Below are positions 1 through 6,577 of a DNA stretch of 36,002 bases, one piece after another. Positions within the stretch are counted from its first letter, which is position 1; each line of letters opens with the position of its first letter. A model generated the notes under the pieces. The model worked only from the letters and a program-made list of their open reading frames with translations. It was not told where the DNA came from and made no database searches. Source of the DNA: Flavobacteriales bacterium (lineage in GTDB: Bacteria; Bacteroidota; Bacteroidia; Flavobacteriales_G; NORP312); NCBI GenBank assembly GCA_018669945.1, contig JABHTA010000221.1, positions 1 through 36,002 of the forward strand. The letters are read 5' to 3'. Made by a program: the position numbers and the translations under genes.

Positions 1-72
1 ATTCTGGTCGAGCAAAAAAGTAGACATACTGCTCGATTTGTAATGAAAGATTTAGGTTGGGTAGAAGCCTAA
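1..72 (+). CDS. C-terminal fragment of an unidentified protein
   Basis: The first 72 bases are open in frame 1 only and end in TAA, giving 23 C-terminal residues (ILVEQKSRHTARF... ending GWVEA). The other two plus frames have stops. The gene begins outside the window, and I do not recognise the family from this short tail. Its stop overlaps the stop of the convergent dehydrogenase gene by four bases. Confidence 0.6.
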   Translation: MLVEQKSRHTARFVMKDLGWVEA

Positions 73-1025
73 ATGTAATTCGTTAAATCTTTCTCAATCT
101 TGTCGGCTAAAAAAGTAGATAGCTTAACATAAGATTCTTGCGTCCACCCAGCAATGTGAGGAGATAAAATCACTTTTTTAGAGTTAATTAGGAATTGAAA
201 GGGAGCCGGTAATTTAGTCGTTTCTAGATTCTCAAAAGAAGTTTTTTCATACTCCAAAACATCTAAACAAGCGCCTAAAATTTTCCCAGATTTAAGTCCA
301 TCTACTAAATCAGAAGTATTTAAAGACTGCCCTCTTGCAGTGTTAATGATGTAAATATTCTTTTCGAAACTTCTAATAAATTCATCATTAATCAGGTGCT
401 TTGTTTCATCAGTTAACGGAGTATGTAAACTAAGTACATCAGCTTTTTTGAAAAGCGTTTCCATTGAAACTTCCATCACCAATTTGTTGCCAAAATCAGA
501 TTTATATTTATCGTAAGCGATAACGTTGCATTCGAATCCTTGCAGACGCTGAGCGAATGCAGACCCCATATTCCCGTAACCTATTATACCGATAGTTTTA
601 CCTGCTAGTTCATGGCCCCGGTTTCCTTCTCTGTCCCAAATTCCTTTTCGAACTTCAGCATCCGCATTATTAAGATTATTGAATAAGCTAAGCAACATGC
701 CAACAGCTTGCTCGCCAACTGCGGTTCGGTTTCCTTCGGGGGAATTGTAAATCGCAACGTTCTTTTGCTGAGCGTAGTCTAAATCAATATTCTCTAGCCC
801 TGCTCCAGAACGGGCGATAAACTTTAGATTAATAGCGCGATCCAAAATCTCTTTATCAATCTTAAACTTACTGCGAATAACAGCCCCTGTAAAAGTGCTA
901 ATTACGCTCAATATTTCTTGCCGTGAATTATTGGTATAATCCAAACACTTAAACCCCATTTGGGTGAGTCGTTCTCTCAAAATTGGATGAACGGAGTCGA
1001 TGAAGATTATTTTATTGCTCTTCAA
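69..1025 (-). CDS. D-isomer-specific 2-hydroxyacid dehydrogenase, NAD-binding
   Basis: A 318-residue cytosolic oxidoreductase of the D-2-hydroxyacid dehydrogenase family, which includes phosphoglycerate, glycerate and D-lactate dehydrogenases. The Rossmann motif GYGNMG lies at about residues 149-154. The usual catalytic residues are visible: Arg231 in NTARG, a Glu near 258-260 in DVLEYE, and His290 in SPHIAGW. The length fits the catalytic core without the ACT domain of long SerA proteins. The substrate cannot be told; 3-phosphoglycerate is possible but no serB or serC is nearby. The start is TTG at 1025: a stop lies four codons upstream and the next Met is residue 23, which would delete the first beta strand. 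It overlaps the end of the upstream outer-membrane protein gene by 14 bases, so the three minus-strand genes here are probably one transcript. Confidence 0.85.
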   Translation of the reverse strand: MKSNKIIFIDSVHPILRERLTQMGFKCLDYTNNSRQEILSVISTFTGAVIRSKFKIDKEILDRAINLKFIARSGAGLENIDLDYAQQKNVAIYNSPEGNRTAVGEQAVGMLLSLFNNLNNADAEVRKGIWDREGNRGHELAGKTIGIIGYGNMGSAFAQRLQGFECNVIAYDKYKSDFGNKLVMEVSMETLFKKADVLSLHTPLTDETKHLINDEFIRSFEKNIYIINTARGQSLNTSDLVDGLKSGKILGACLDVLEYEKTSFENLETTKLPAPFQFLINSKKVILSPHIAGWTQESYVKLSTFLADKIEKDLTNYI

Positions 1026-1644
1026 CTTGGGGTTCTAATTTGGATCCGAAATAGTATTTTATACCTGTATTAAAGAACGGAAGGTTTGTTTTAATTCTAT
1101 AAAGTTGAATTTCAGAACAAAAGCCAGTTTCACAAGTTGAGTAACCGTCATAAACGTTTTGGGTGTAATCAATACCTCTAGTCCAGCCAATTTCTAGGTT
1201 CGTAAAGAAATTTTTACCAATGGGCCAATTTGCTCCTAGTATGAAATTGTAACCAGTAAAATCCATTCGAATATCATCTGGTGATGAGTTTATCAGGCTT
1301 AAATCATAATGAAAATTGTACATCTCATATTGATGATCCTGAGTGTTCCAAAGAAATTTCATTTTATATAAAGAAGTACTAACATAGTACTTGCAATACT
1401 TTGACCACCAGTAATAATTTCCGCCAAGATGGTAGCCAAAAACTTGCCGTTTGAGTTTGTTTGGGTTTAGGTAATAGCTATCAATGCCCGTGAAAACTTC
1501 AAACCTTCGGTATTTGACGTTTGCCTCAACAGTGTAGCGACTAATAAGCGACCACCCAAAATCGAGCCCAATGTTAAATTTATCTTGAGCTTTAGCCGTT
1601 GACAAAAAGGTGATTACAAAAATGACAATTAACTTAACTCGCAC
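1012..1644 (-). CDS. Small secreted, probably outer-membrane beta-barrel protein
   Basis: 210 residues. It starts with a clear signal peptide (MRVKLIVIFVITFLSTAKAQ), with probable cleavage after Ala-Gln near residue 20. The rest is rich in aromatic residues and in alternating polar/hydrophobic strands with Gly-Tyr pairs, as in small Bacteroidota beta-barrels. A GIKYYFG strand near the C-terminus is followed by a short acidic tail. The start is GTG at 1644, inside the last codons of the zinc-finger gene (11-base overlap); it sits directly in front of the signal peptide. It lies in a three-gene minus-strand unit with a DksA-like regulator and a dehydrogenase, which gives no functional clue. I do not recognise a named family. 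Confidence 0.75.
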   Translation of the reverse strand: MRVKLIVIFVITFLSTAKAQDKFNIGLDFGWSLISRYTVEANVKYRRFEVFTGIDSYYLNPNKLKRQVFGYHLGGNYYWWSKYCKYYVSTSLYKMKFLWNTQDHQYEMYNFHYDLSLINSSPDDIRMDFTGYNFILGANWPIGKNFFTNLEIGWTRGIDYTQNVYDGYSTCETGFCSEIQLYRIKTNLPFFNTGIKYYFGSKLEPQVEEQ

Positions 1645-1966
1645 ACCTTACACATTTAGTGCTACCAGGCATAAGCATTAACCTACCTATTGGTATAGGT
1701 TGTTTGCATCGTAAACAATTTCCAAAACCTTCAGTATCAACTTTATCGAAAGCAATTTTTAGATTGCTCATTTTTGCTTCCGCCACTCTTAATGCAGCTT
1801 CGTTAACGCTCTTATTGTTAATGGCATCCATTCGGCTGATTCTACCAATCGCATTTTCCGGAGCAATTGGTTTCGTTAATTCTTTAAGGTCTTTAATTCG
1901 GTTTTTCGTCTGTTCGAAAACCTCATTAAGTTTTTCTTTGAATTCTTTTTTTTCTTTTTCGTTCAT
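1634..1966 (-). CDS. TraR/DksA-type C4 zinc-finger protein
   Basis: 110 residues. The N-terminal half is charged and helical, and the C-terminal half carries a Cys-X2-Cys-X17-Cys-X2-Cys zinc finger (CLRC ... CVRC) ending in CAS. This is the layout of the TraR/DksA family, whose members bind RNA polymerase through the secondary channel. The conserved stretch ISRMDAINNKSVNEAAL before the finger is as I would expect in the Bacteroidota branch. The canonical DksA acidic coiled-coil tip (DxxDxA) is not evident, so ppGpp-linked activity is uncertain. First gene of the minus-strand trio; its ATG is nine bases from a TAAGTTTG promoter box. Confidence 0.85.
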   Translation of the reverse strand: MNEKEKKEFKEKLNEVFEQTKNRIKDLKELTKPIAPENAIGRISRMDAINNKSVNEAALRVAEAKMSNLKIAFDKVDTEGFGNCLRCKQPIPIGRLMLMPGSTKCVRCAS

Positions 1967-1975
1967 TTGTACCTA

Positions 1976-1983
1976 CAAACTTA
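1976..1983 (-). promoter_or_regulatory. Candidate -7 promoter element for the zinc-finger gene trio
   Basis: Read on the minus strand this is TAAGTTTG, an exact match to the Bacteroidota TAnnTTTG element, ending nine bases from the ATG at 1966. I see no well-placed -33 TTG. The same octamer recurs at 4014-4021 in front of the glycosyltransferase. Confidence 0.45.
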
Positions 1984-1989
1984 GTTAAA

Positions 1990-2940
1990 ATGCCAGAATT
2001 TAGAACGGAGGTAATCCCAAATACACTTAAACAACAATTGTTTTATGAAGATAAAGTGCTGTTGATTGGGTCATGCTTTTCCGAAAATATAGGGACGAAG
2101 TTTCGTCACTTTGGATTTAATTCTATATCCAATCCTTTTGGCGTTGTATTCAATCCTATTTCGATTGCTAATTTATTACAACGCTGTATAGATAAAAGAT
2201 TATTCGAAGAAAAGGATATTTATTTTAATCAAGGTCGTTGGTTTTGTTTCGAAACCCATGGTGATTTAGCTGGGTTAACTAAAGTGGAGTGTCTAAAAAA
2301 GCACAATGAAGTATTAAATAGTTCGGCTGATTTTTTGGAACAAGCGAGCTGTTTGATAATCACGTTCGGTTCAGCTTGGGTATACGAACATATAGAAACA
2401 GACAATTTGGTTGCTAATTGCCATAAAGTGCCTAATACACAGTTTCGGAAAAGACTTTTGTCAATTGATGAGATTGAGAAGAACTTTAAACAATTAATAA
2501 AAAACTTTGAGCGTTCAACTTCGAGCGTTCAATTTATCTTCACGATTAGCCCAATTCGCCATTGGAAAGATGGGGTTATCGAAAACCAAAGAAGTAAGTC
2601 GTTACTTCATCTGGCGATACAGTCGTTGGTTGAGCAATATGACAATTTAAATTACTTCCCTGCATATGAAATTATGTTAGACGATTTACGTGATTATCGT
2701 TTCTATAAAGAAGATATGATGCATCCGAATCAGCAGGCAGTAAATTATATCTGGGAGAAGTTCAAAAATTTCGCAATTGATGAATCGTGTTTGGACTTGA
2801 TGTTACGTATGGATAAACTTAGAAGTTCTATTGCGCATCGGCCATTCAACAAAGATTCAACAGAATATCAAAATTTCAAGGAGGGGATAGCTAAAGAGGT
2901 TCTTTTAGTAAAAGAAATTCTCCCGCATTTAGAGTTATAA
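1990..2940 (+). CDS. GSCFA domain-containing protein
   Basis: 316 residues. Near the N-terminus is the family signature GSCFSENIG (about residues 27-35), which gives the GSCFA family its name. Further on are FTISPIRHW (about 184-192) and, toward the end, MMHPNQQAVNYIWEKF, a His-containing block. The layout of Gly-Ser near the start and Asp/His near the end resembles SGNH-type esterases, and members are usually regarded as hydrolase-like, but a substrate has not been established. No signal peptide or membrane segment is visible, so it is probably cytosolic. It is divergent from the zinc-finger gene (23-base gap) and its stop overlaps that of the convergent glycosyltransferase by six bases. Confidence 0.85.
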   Translation: MPEFRTEVIPNTLKQQLFYEDKVLLIGSCFSENIGTKFRHFGFNSISNPFGVVFNPISIANLLQRCIDKRLFEEKDIYFNQGRWFCFETHGDLAGLTKVECLKKHNEVLNSSADFLEQASCLIITFGSAWVYEHIETDNLVANCHKVPNTQFRKRLLSIDEIEKNFKQLIKNFERSTSSVQFIFTISPIRHWKDGVIENQRSKSLLHLAIQSLVEQYDNLNYFPAYEIMLDDLRDYRFYKEDMMHPNQQAVNYIWEKFKNFAIDESCLDLMLRMDKLRSSIAHRPFNKDSTEYQNFKEGIAKEVLLVKEILPHLEL

Positions 2941-3993
2941 AGAATTAACAAATGCTCTTATGGTTTGTTCCAATGTGTTTGTTTTATGAACCTGCGGAAT
3001 TCCTTTATAATTTCCAGCCATTTCCAATCCACTTTTCAGGTTTAAATCTTTTTGTTTTTGCCAGGAAGTATGTCCTTTCCCTCGGTGGTATTTTGCAAGG
3101 TATTCCTGCTCTGTTTGTCCAGGTGTTGGTATAAACATGGCTTTCTTTTCAAATTGCGCTAAATCCATTATAGTTGAGTATCCTGGGCGGGACACGATAA
3201 CGTCTGCAGCATTAATCGCTTCCGCCATTTGCTTGGAATCTAAATGAGAACGAATTTCAATATTACCTTCTGTTTTGTTAATGGTTTTATCCGGTTGCCC
3301 TAAAACTACCATTGCAGATTTGTTAAGATGTTTTAGCTGTGGAATAATCAAATTTTGAAATAGAGTTCGTTGCGGCTCTGGACCAGAAATAATAACAAGT
3401 ACTTCGTATTTTTTCTTACCAATATTGTATGTGTCTAGTCGCGAAATAGGACCAACATATTTTACGTTTTCTGGTGGATTCTTTTGCGATAATTTTCCAC
3501 TTAAATTTCCTTTGCCCTGAATGTCTGGCACCCAACATTCATTGTGTTTGTTGATGAATTTGCTGTTAATCTGTTTGAGCAAAAACTGCCCAATTGGAGC
3601 TTGAATGTTTAATTGGTGTGTGATGAAGGCGCTTGGTATTTCAATGTTATACAAGCCGTATCTATTGTCTGAAATAATGCCGTCTAGCTTATGCATTTCA
3701 TTTATTTCATCTAGGTATTGGTTCTCAATCATGATTTTTCCCACAAGTTTTCTGAACGATTTAATCATGTGCCAAGTCATGCCGCCATTTTTTGGGTAGT
3801 CAATTTTGTATCCAGGAAATTTAAGGTAAGGAACCGTTGGGAATTCCTTCCGCAATAGGTCTAATTGAGGGCCATCAGAACCGATAATTACTTCACAGTT
3901 TAAGTCTCTTAGGATTTTAATTATAGGCACGCATCTTGTTGCGTGACCAAGTCCCCAATCTAATGGGCTAATAAATACTTTTTTTCTGCTCAT
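2935..3993 (-). CDS. MurG-like glycosyltransferase (GT28-type fold)
   Basis: 352 residues from the chosen start. The N-terminus reads KVFISPLDWGLGHATRC, the Gly-rich loop of MurG-like (GT-B) transferases, and the C-terminal nucleotide-sugar half has SRPGYSTIMDLAQF and FIPTPGQTEQEYLA (about residues 275-310), matching the GT28 C-terminal pattern. The function is probably sugar transfer from a UDP-sugar to an unknown lipid or cell-surface acceptor. It is not the housekeeping MurG, which lies at 25840-26943. The open frame continues 51 codons upstream to 4146, but that extension would cross the start of the divergent trmB. A promoter box at 4014-4021 lies inside the extension, so the ATG at 3993 is preferred. 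Confidence 0.8.
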   Translation of the reverse strand: MSRKKVFISPLDWGLGHATRCVPIIKILRDLNCEVIIGSDGPQLDLLRKEFPTVPYLKFPGYKIDYPKNGGMTWHMIKSFRKLVGKIMIENQYLDEINEMHKLDGIISDNRYGLYNIEIPSAFITHQLNIQAPIGQFLLKQINSKFINKHNECWVPDIQGKGNLSGKLSQKNPPENVKYVGPISRLDTYNIGKKKYEVLVIISGPEPQRTLFQNLIIPQLKHLNKSAMVVLGQPDKTINKTEGNIEIRSHLDSKQMAEAINAADVIVSRPGYSTIMDLAQFEKKAMFIPTPGQTEQEYLAKYHRGKGHTSWQKQKDLNLKSGLEMAGNYKGIPQVHKTNTLEQTIRAFVNSL

Positions 3994-4013
3994 TAACACG
4001 AAATTAGTAATTC

Positions 4014-4021
4014 CAAACTTA
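4014..4021 (-). promoter_or_regulatory. Candidate -7 element for the MurG-like glycosyltransferase
   Basis: Minus-strand TAAGTTTG, an exact TAnnTTTG match, 20 bases upstream of the ATG at 3993. It supports that start over the longer open frame. Confidence 0.4.
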
Positions 4022-4047
4022 ATTTTAGTGAAGAAACGGAATCTTAC

Positions 4048-4081
4048 TTTGATAATTATTCTCTTTGAACTTTTACCTTTG
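4048..4081 (+). promoter_or_regulatory. Candidate promoter for trmB
   Basis: TTTG at 4048-4051 and TACCTTTG at 4074-4081 fit the Bacteroidota -33/-7 pattern with a 22-base spacer. The trmB ATG follows 16 bases later at 4098, which implies a very short leader. Confidence 0.5.
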
Positions 4082-4097
4082 CACTCGAACTTTGAAT

Positions 4098-4790
4098 ATG
4101 GGAAGTAACAAAAATAAACTGGAGCGTTTTGCTGAAATGAAGTCATTCGCTAACGTGTTTGAGCCGGATATAGAAAACGTAAAAACGGGGCATTATCATC
4201 TAAAGGGTAATTGGCGAGAAGATTACTTTAAAAATGATAATCCGATTGTTTTAGAACTAGGTTGCGGAAAAGGTGAGTATACCGTTGGGATGGCTGAAAA
4301 ATTTCCAGATAAGAACTTTATCGCTATTGATATAAAAGGTGCCCGAATGTATATTGGATCAAAGCATGCACTTGAGCACGAGATGTACAATGTTGCTTTT
4401 TTACGCACTAGAATTGAATTTATTGAATCGTTTTTTGAAAAGGATGAGGTAGATGAAATTTGGATAACATTCCCCGACCCTCAGCCCATAGATAGGCGAG
4501 TTAAGAAGAGATTGACTTCCCCTTTGTTTTTAGATAGATATCTAAAATTTTTAAAACCCGGGGGTATTGTGCATTTAAAAACGGATAGCGCGATGCTGCA
4601 TGAATATACGTTGCAAGTGATAAGAGACCGAAAATATAAATTGATTGATGCTTCTGCTGATTTATATGCTAGTAAAATTTCTGAGTATGATATTGATACC
4701 CAAGAAATATTAGGAATAAAAACGCATTACGAAACATTGTTTTCAGAGAAAGGATTTAAAATTACTTATCTTAAATTTCAGATGAATTAG
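4098..4790 (+). CDS. trmB: tRNA (guanine-N7-)-methyltransferase
   Basis: 230 residues. It makes m7G46 in the variable loop of tRNAs using S-adenosylmethionine. The SAM-binding block is LELGCGKGEYTVGMA (about residues 48-62). The family motif ITFPDPQP follows (about 123-130), then KKRLTSPLFLDRYLKFLKPG, the TrmB signature. The open frame reaches upstream to 4065, but ATG at 4098 follows a matching promoter and gives a typical N-terminus (MGSNKNKLERFAEM). Three bases separate it from the alkyltransferase-like gene, and it probably heads the run trmB to mrp. Confidence 0.93.
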   Translation: MGSNKNKLERFAEMKSFANVFEPDIENVKTGHYHLKGNWREDYFKNDNPIVLELGCGKGEYTVGMAEKFPDKNFIAIDIKGARMYIGSKHALEHEMYNVAFLRTRIEFIESFFEKDEVDEIWITFPDPQPIDRRVKKRLTSPLFLDRYLKFLKPGGIVHLKTDSAMLHEYTLQVIRDRKYKLIDASADLYASKISEYDIDTQEILGIKTHYETLFSEKGFKITYLKFQMN

Positions 4791-4793
4791 AGA

Positions 4794-5141
4794 ATGAATC
4801 TTTCAGATAAAAGTCGTAATTTTTTTCTCGATGTGTACGAGGTTGTCAAGCTGATTCCAGAGGGTAAGGTAACTTCTTATGGTTCTATTGCGAAATATTT
4901 AGGCGTTGTTCGTTCTTCAAGAATGGTTGGCTGGGCAATGAATGCAGCTCACGGCAAACCAGAAGTTCCTGCACACAGAGTAGTAAATAGAGCTGGGTTG
5001 TTAACAGGAAAAGAACATTTCGAAAACCCATTCGCTATGCAAAGAAAATTAGAAGCTGAAGGGATTGTTGTTATAGATAATCAAATCGTTAATTTTGCCA
5101 ACCACTTTTGGGATCCGATGCAGGAATTAACAATCGAATAA
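4794..5141 (+). CDS. Alkyltransferase-like protein (MGMT fold, active-site Cys replaced by Ala)
   Basis: 115 residues, the length of the DNA-binding domain of O6-methylguanine-DNA methyltransferases. The helix-turn-helix and arginine-finger region is present (GKVTSYGSIAKYLGVVRSSRMVGWAMNAA). The active-site motif, PCHRV in true methyltransferases, reads PAHRV here (near residue 61), so the alkyl-accepting cysteine is missing. Known alkyltransferase-like (ATL) proteins have Trp, Ser or Ala at this place. They bind O6-alkylguanine, flip it out and flag it for nucleotide excision repair rather than repair it. Acting as such a sensor is an inference from family. Tightly placed between trmB and the Mrp-type gene (one base gap). 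Confidence 0.85.
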   Translation: MNLSDKSRNFFLDVYEVVKLIPEGKVTSYGSIAKYLGVVRSSRMVGWAMNAAHGKPEVPAHRVVNRAGLLTGKEHFENPFAMQRKLEAEGIVVIDNQIVNFANHFWDPMQELTIE

Positions 5142-5142
5142 A

Positions 5143-6222
5143 ATGGAGATAAATAGAGATACAGTAAGAAAAGCTTTAAGCTATGTAATTGAGCCAGATC
5201 TAAAGAAGGACGTCATAGCATTAAATTTGGTCACAGAACTTACCGTTTCGGGTAACAAAATTTCTTTTATTTTAAATGTAAGCAATCCAGCGATGCACAA
5301 TCGCAAACGAATGGAAGAGGCTTGTATGCATCAGTTAAATCGTTTTTTAGGAGAAGATATAGAAGTTAAAATACATGTCGCAGCAATGCCTCCAACTCAA
5401 GATAAACTGAAAGAGAATAGAACGGTTCTTCCTCAAGTGAAAAACATTGTTGCCATTGCCAGTGGAAAGGGAGGAGTAGGTAAATCCACTATTACAGCAA
5501 ACCTTGCGGTTGGCCTAGTAAAAAAAGGGTTTAAAGTTGGAATTATCGATGCTGATATTTATGGTCCATCTATACCAATAATGTTTGACGTTGCACAAGA
5601 AAAGCCTGGTGTTGCTAATGGAGAAACAAATAACAAAATGACCCCTGTTGAAGGTCATGGGGTTAAGATTCTTTCTATTGGTTTTTTCGCGGACTCTAAT
5701 CAAGCTGTAGCTTGGAGAGGGCCAATGGCTTCAAAAGCACTAAATCAAATGATTAATGATGTGGAATGGGGTGAATTAGACTACATGTTAATTGATTTGC
5801 CTCCTGGAACGGGAGATATTCACTTGTCTTTAGTTCAGGCTTTACCATTAACTGGAGCTATTGTTGTAAGTACTCCGCAAGTTGTCGCGTTAGCAGATGC
5901 TCGTAAAGGTGTAGCTATGTTTAAAATGGACGGAATTAAAGTTCCTGTGCTGGGAATAGTTGAAAATATGTCATATTTTACCCCTGCAGAATTGCCAGAA
6001 AATAAGTACTTTATTTTTGGGGAAGAGGGCGCAAAGCTTTTGGCAGAAGATTTGAAGCTTCCTTGTTTAGGTCAAATTCCTATTGTACAAAGTATTCGAG
6101 AGGCAGGAGATATTGGTCGCCCGTCAATTATGCAAGAAACCACACCTCAAGCATTAGCATTTAAAGAATTGACGGAAAATTTCTTGAAGCACTCAAAAAT
6201 TCAAGAATTTGCCAAAGCATAA
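5143..6222 (+). CDS. Mrp/ApbC-type iron-sulfur carrier ATPase
   Basis: 359 residues. An N-terminal MIP18/DUF59-type domain (about 1-90) is followed by a ParA/MinD-like ATPase with the deviant Walker A GKGGVGKST (about residues 108-116). It also has DADIYGPS and LIDLPPGTGD, both hallmarks of the Mrp/NBP35 family. These proteins bind a bridging 4Fe-4S cluster and hand it to apo-enzymes. The CxxC pair that E. coli ApbC carries just after NMSYF is absent here (NMSYFTPAELPENKYFIFG), so cluster binding would need other ligands. It stands directly before a NifU C-terminal scaffold and an Fe-S oxidoreductase, which fits a role in cluster delivery. Confidence 0.9.
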   Translation: MEINRDTVRKALSYVIEPDLKKDVIALNLVTELTVSGNKISFILNVSNPAMHNRKRMEEACMHQLNRFLGEDIEVKIHVAAMPPTQDKLKENRTVLPQVKNIVAIASGKGGVGKSTITANLAVGLVKKGFKVGIIDADIYGPSIPIMFDVAQEKPGVANGETNNKMTPVEGHGVKILSIGFFADSNQAVAWRGPMASKALNQMINDVEWGELDYMLIDLPPGTGDIHLSLVQALPLTGAIVVSTPQVVALADARKGVAMFKMDGIKVPVLGIVENMSYFTPAELPENKYFIFGEEGAKLLAEDLKLPCLGQIPIVQSIREAGDIGRPSIMQETTPQALAFKELTENFLKHSKIQEFAKA

Positions 6223-6235
6223 TTCTTTACATTTG
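6208..6235 (+). promoter_or_regulatory. Candidate promoter for the NifU-domain gene, possibly leaderless
   Basis: TTTG at 6208-6211, a 16-base spacer, and TACATTTG at 6228-6235. The ATG at 6240 follows after four bases, so transcription would start at or almost at the start codon. The element overlaps the end of the preceding mrp-type gene. Confidence 0.4.
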
Positions 6236-6239
6236 TTTC

Positions 6240-6488
6240 ATGGCAGCCGCTGAGAAACATATAATTGAAGAAAAGATAGAACAGGCTTTAGACCAAATTC
6301 GACCTTTTTTAAATGAAGATGGCGGTGATATTCACTTGGTTGAATTAACTAATGAGTTGGTAGTTAAAGTTCAGTTTACAGGTGCTTGTACTGATTGCTC
6401 GATGCAAAACTCTACATTTAAAGCCGGTGTTGAGGACTCTATACTAAAAGCTATACCAAGCATAAAAAGTGTTTTAATTGTTAAGTAA
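6240..6488 (+). CDS. NifU C-terminal domain iron-sulfur scaffold
   Basis: 82 residues forming a single NifU-C (Nfu) domain: LNEDGGDIHLVELTNE, then the cluster-ligating CxxC in FTGACTDCSM (Cys at about 56 and 59), and a closing ILKAIPSIKSVLIVK. Nfu proteins form dimers that hold a 4Fe-4S cluster between the CxxC pairs and pass it on. Only the C-terminal domain is present, with no IscU-like N-terminus. Its place between the Mrp-type carrier and a 2-oxoacid:ferredoxin oxidoreductase suggests service to that enzyme, which is an inference. Confidence 0.9.
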   Translation: MAAAEKHIIEEKIEQALDQIRPFLNEDGGDIHLVELTNELVVKVQFTGACTDCSMQNSTFKAGVEDSILKAIPSIKSVLIVK

Positions 6489-6551
6489 ATTTAAGTTTAT
6501 TTCTTTTTGAATAATTCTTTCTTCCAACTGCTTTCAGAACATAAAATCAAG

Positions 6552-6559
6552 TAATTTTG
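6552..6559 (+). promoter_or_regulatory. Candidate -7 element for the 2-oxoacid oxidoreductase operon
   Basis: TAATTTTG matches TAnnTTTG exactly, 18 bases upstream of the ATG at 6578, inside the 89-base gap after the NifU-domain gene. No convincing -33 TTG is seen at the right distance. Confidence 0.4.
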
Positions 6560-6577
6560 CTGTACCAATAAGTTTTT

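Noticed and set aside
1659-1988. Open frame antisense to the zinc-finger gene
   Set aside because: The minus-strand protein has a clear C4 zinc finger; the plus-strand reading is low-complexity Ser/Leu/Phe.
3994-4146. 51-residue N-terminal extension of the MurG-like glycosyltransferase
   Set aside because: It would cross the promoter and start of trmB, and a promoter box for the shorter gene lies inside it. The conserved fold starts right after the ATG at 3993.
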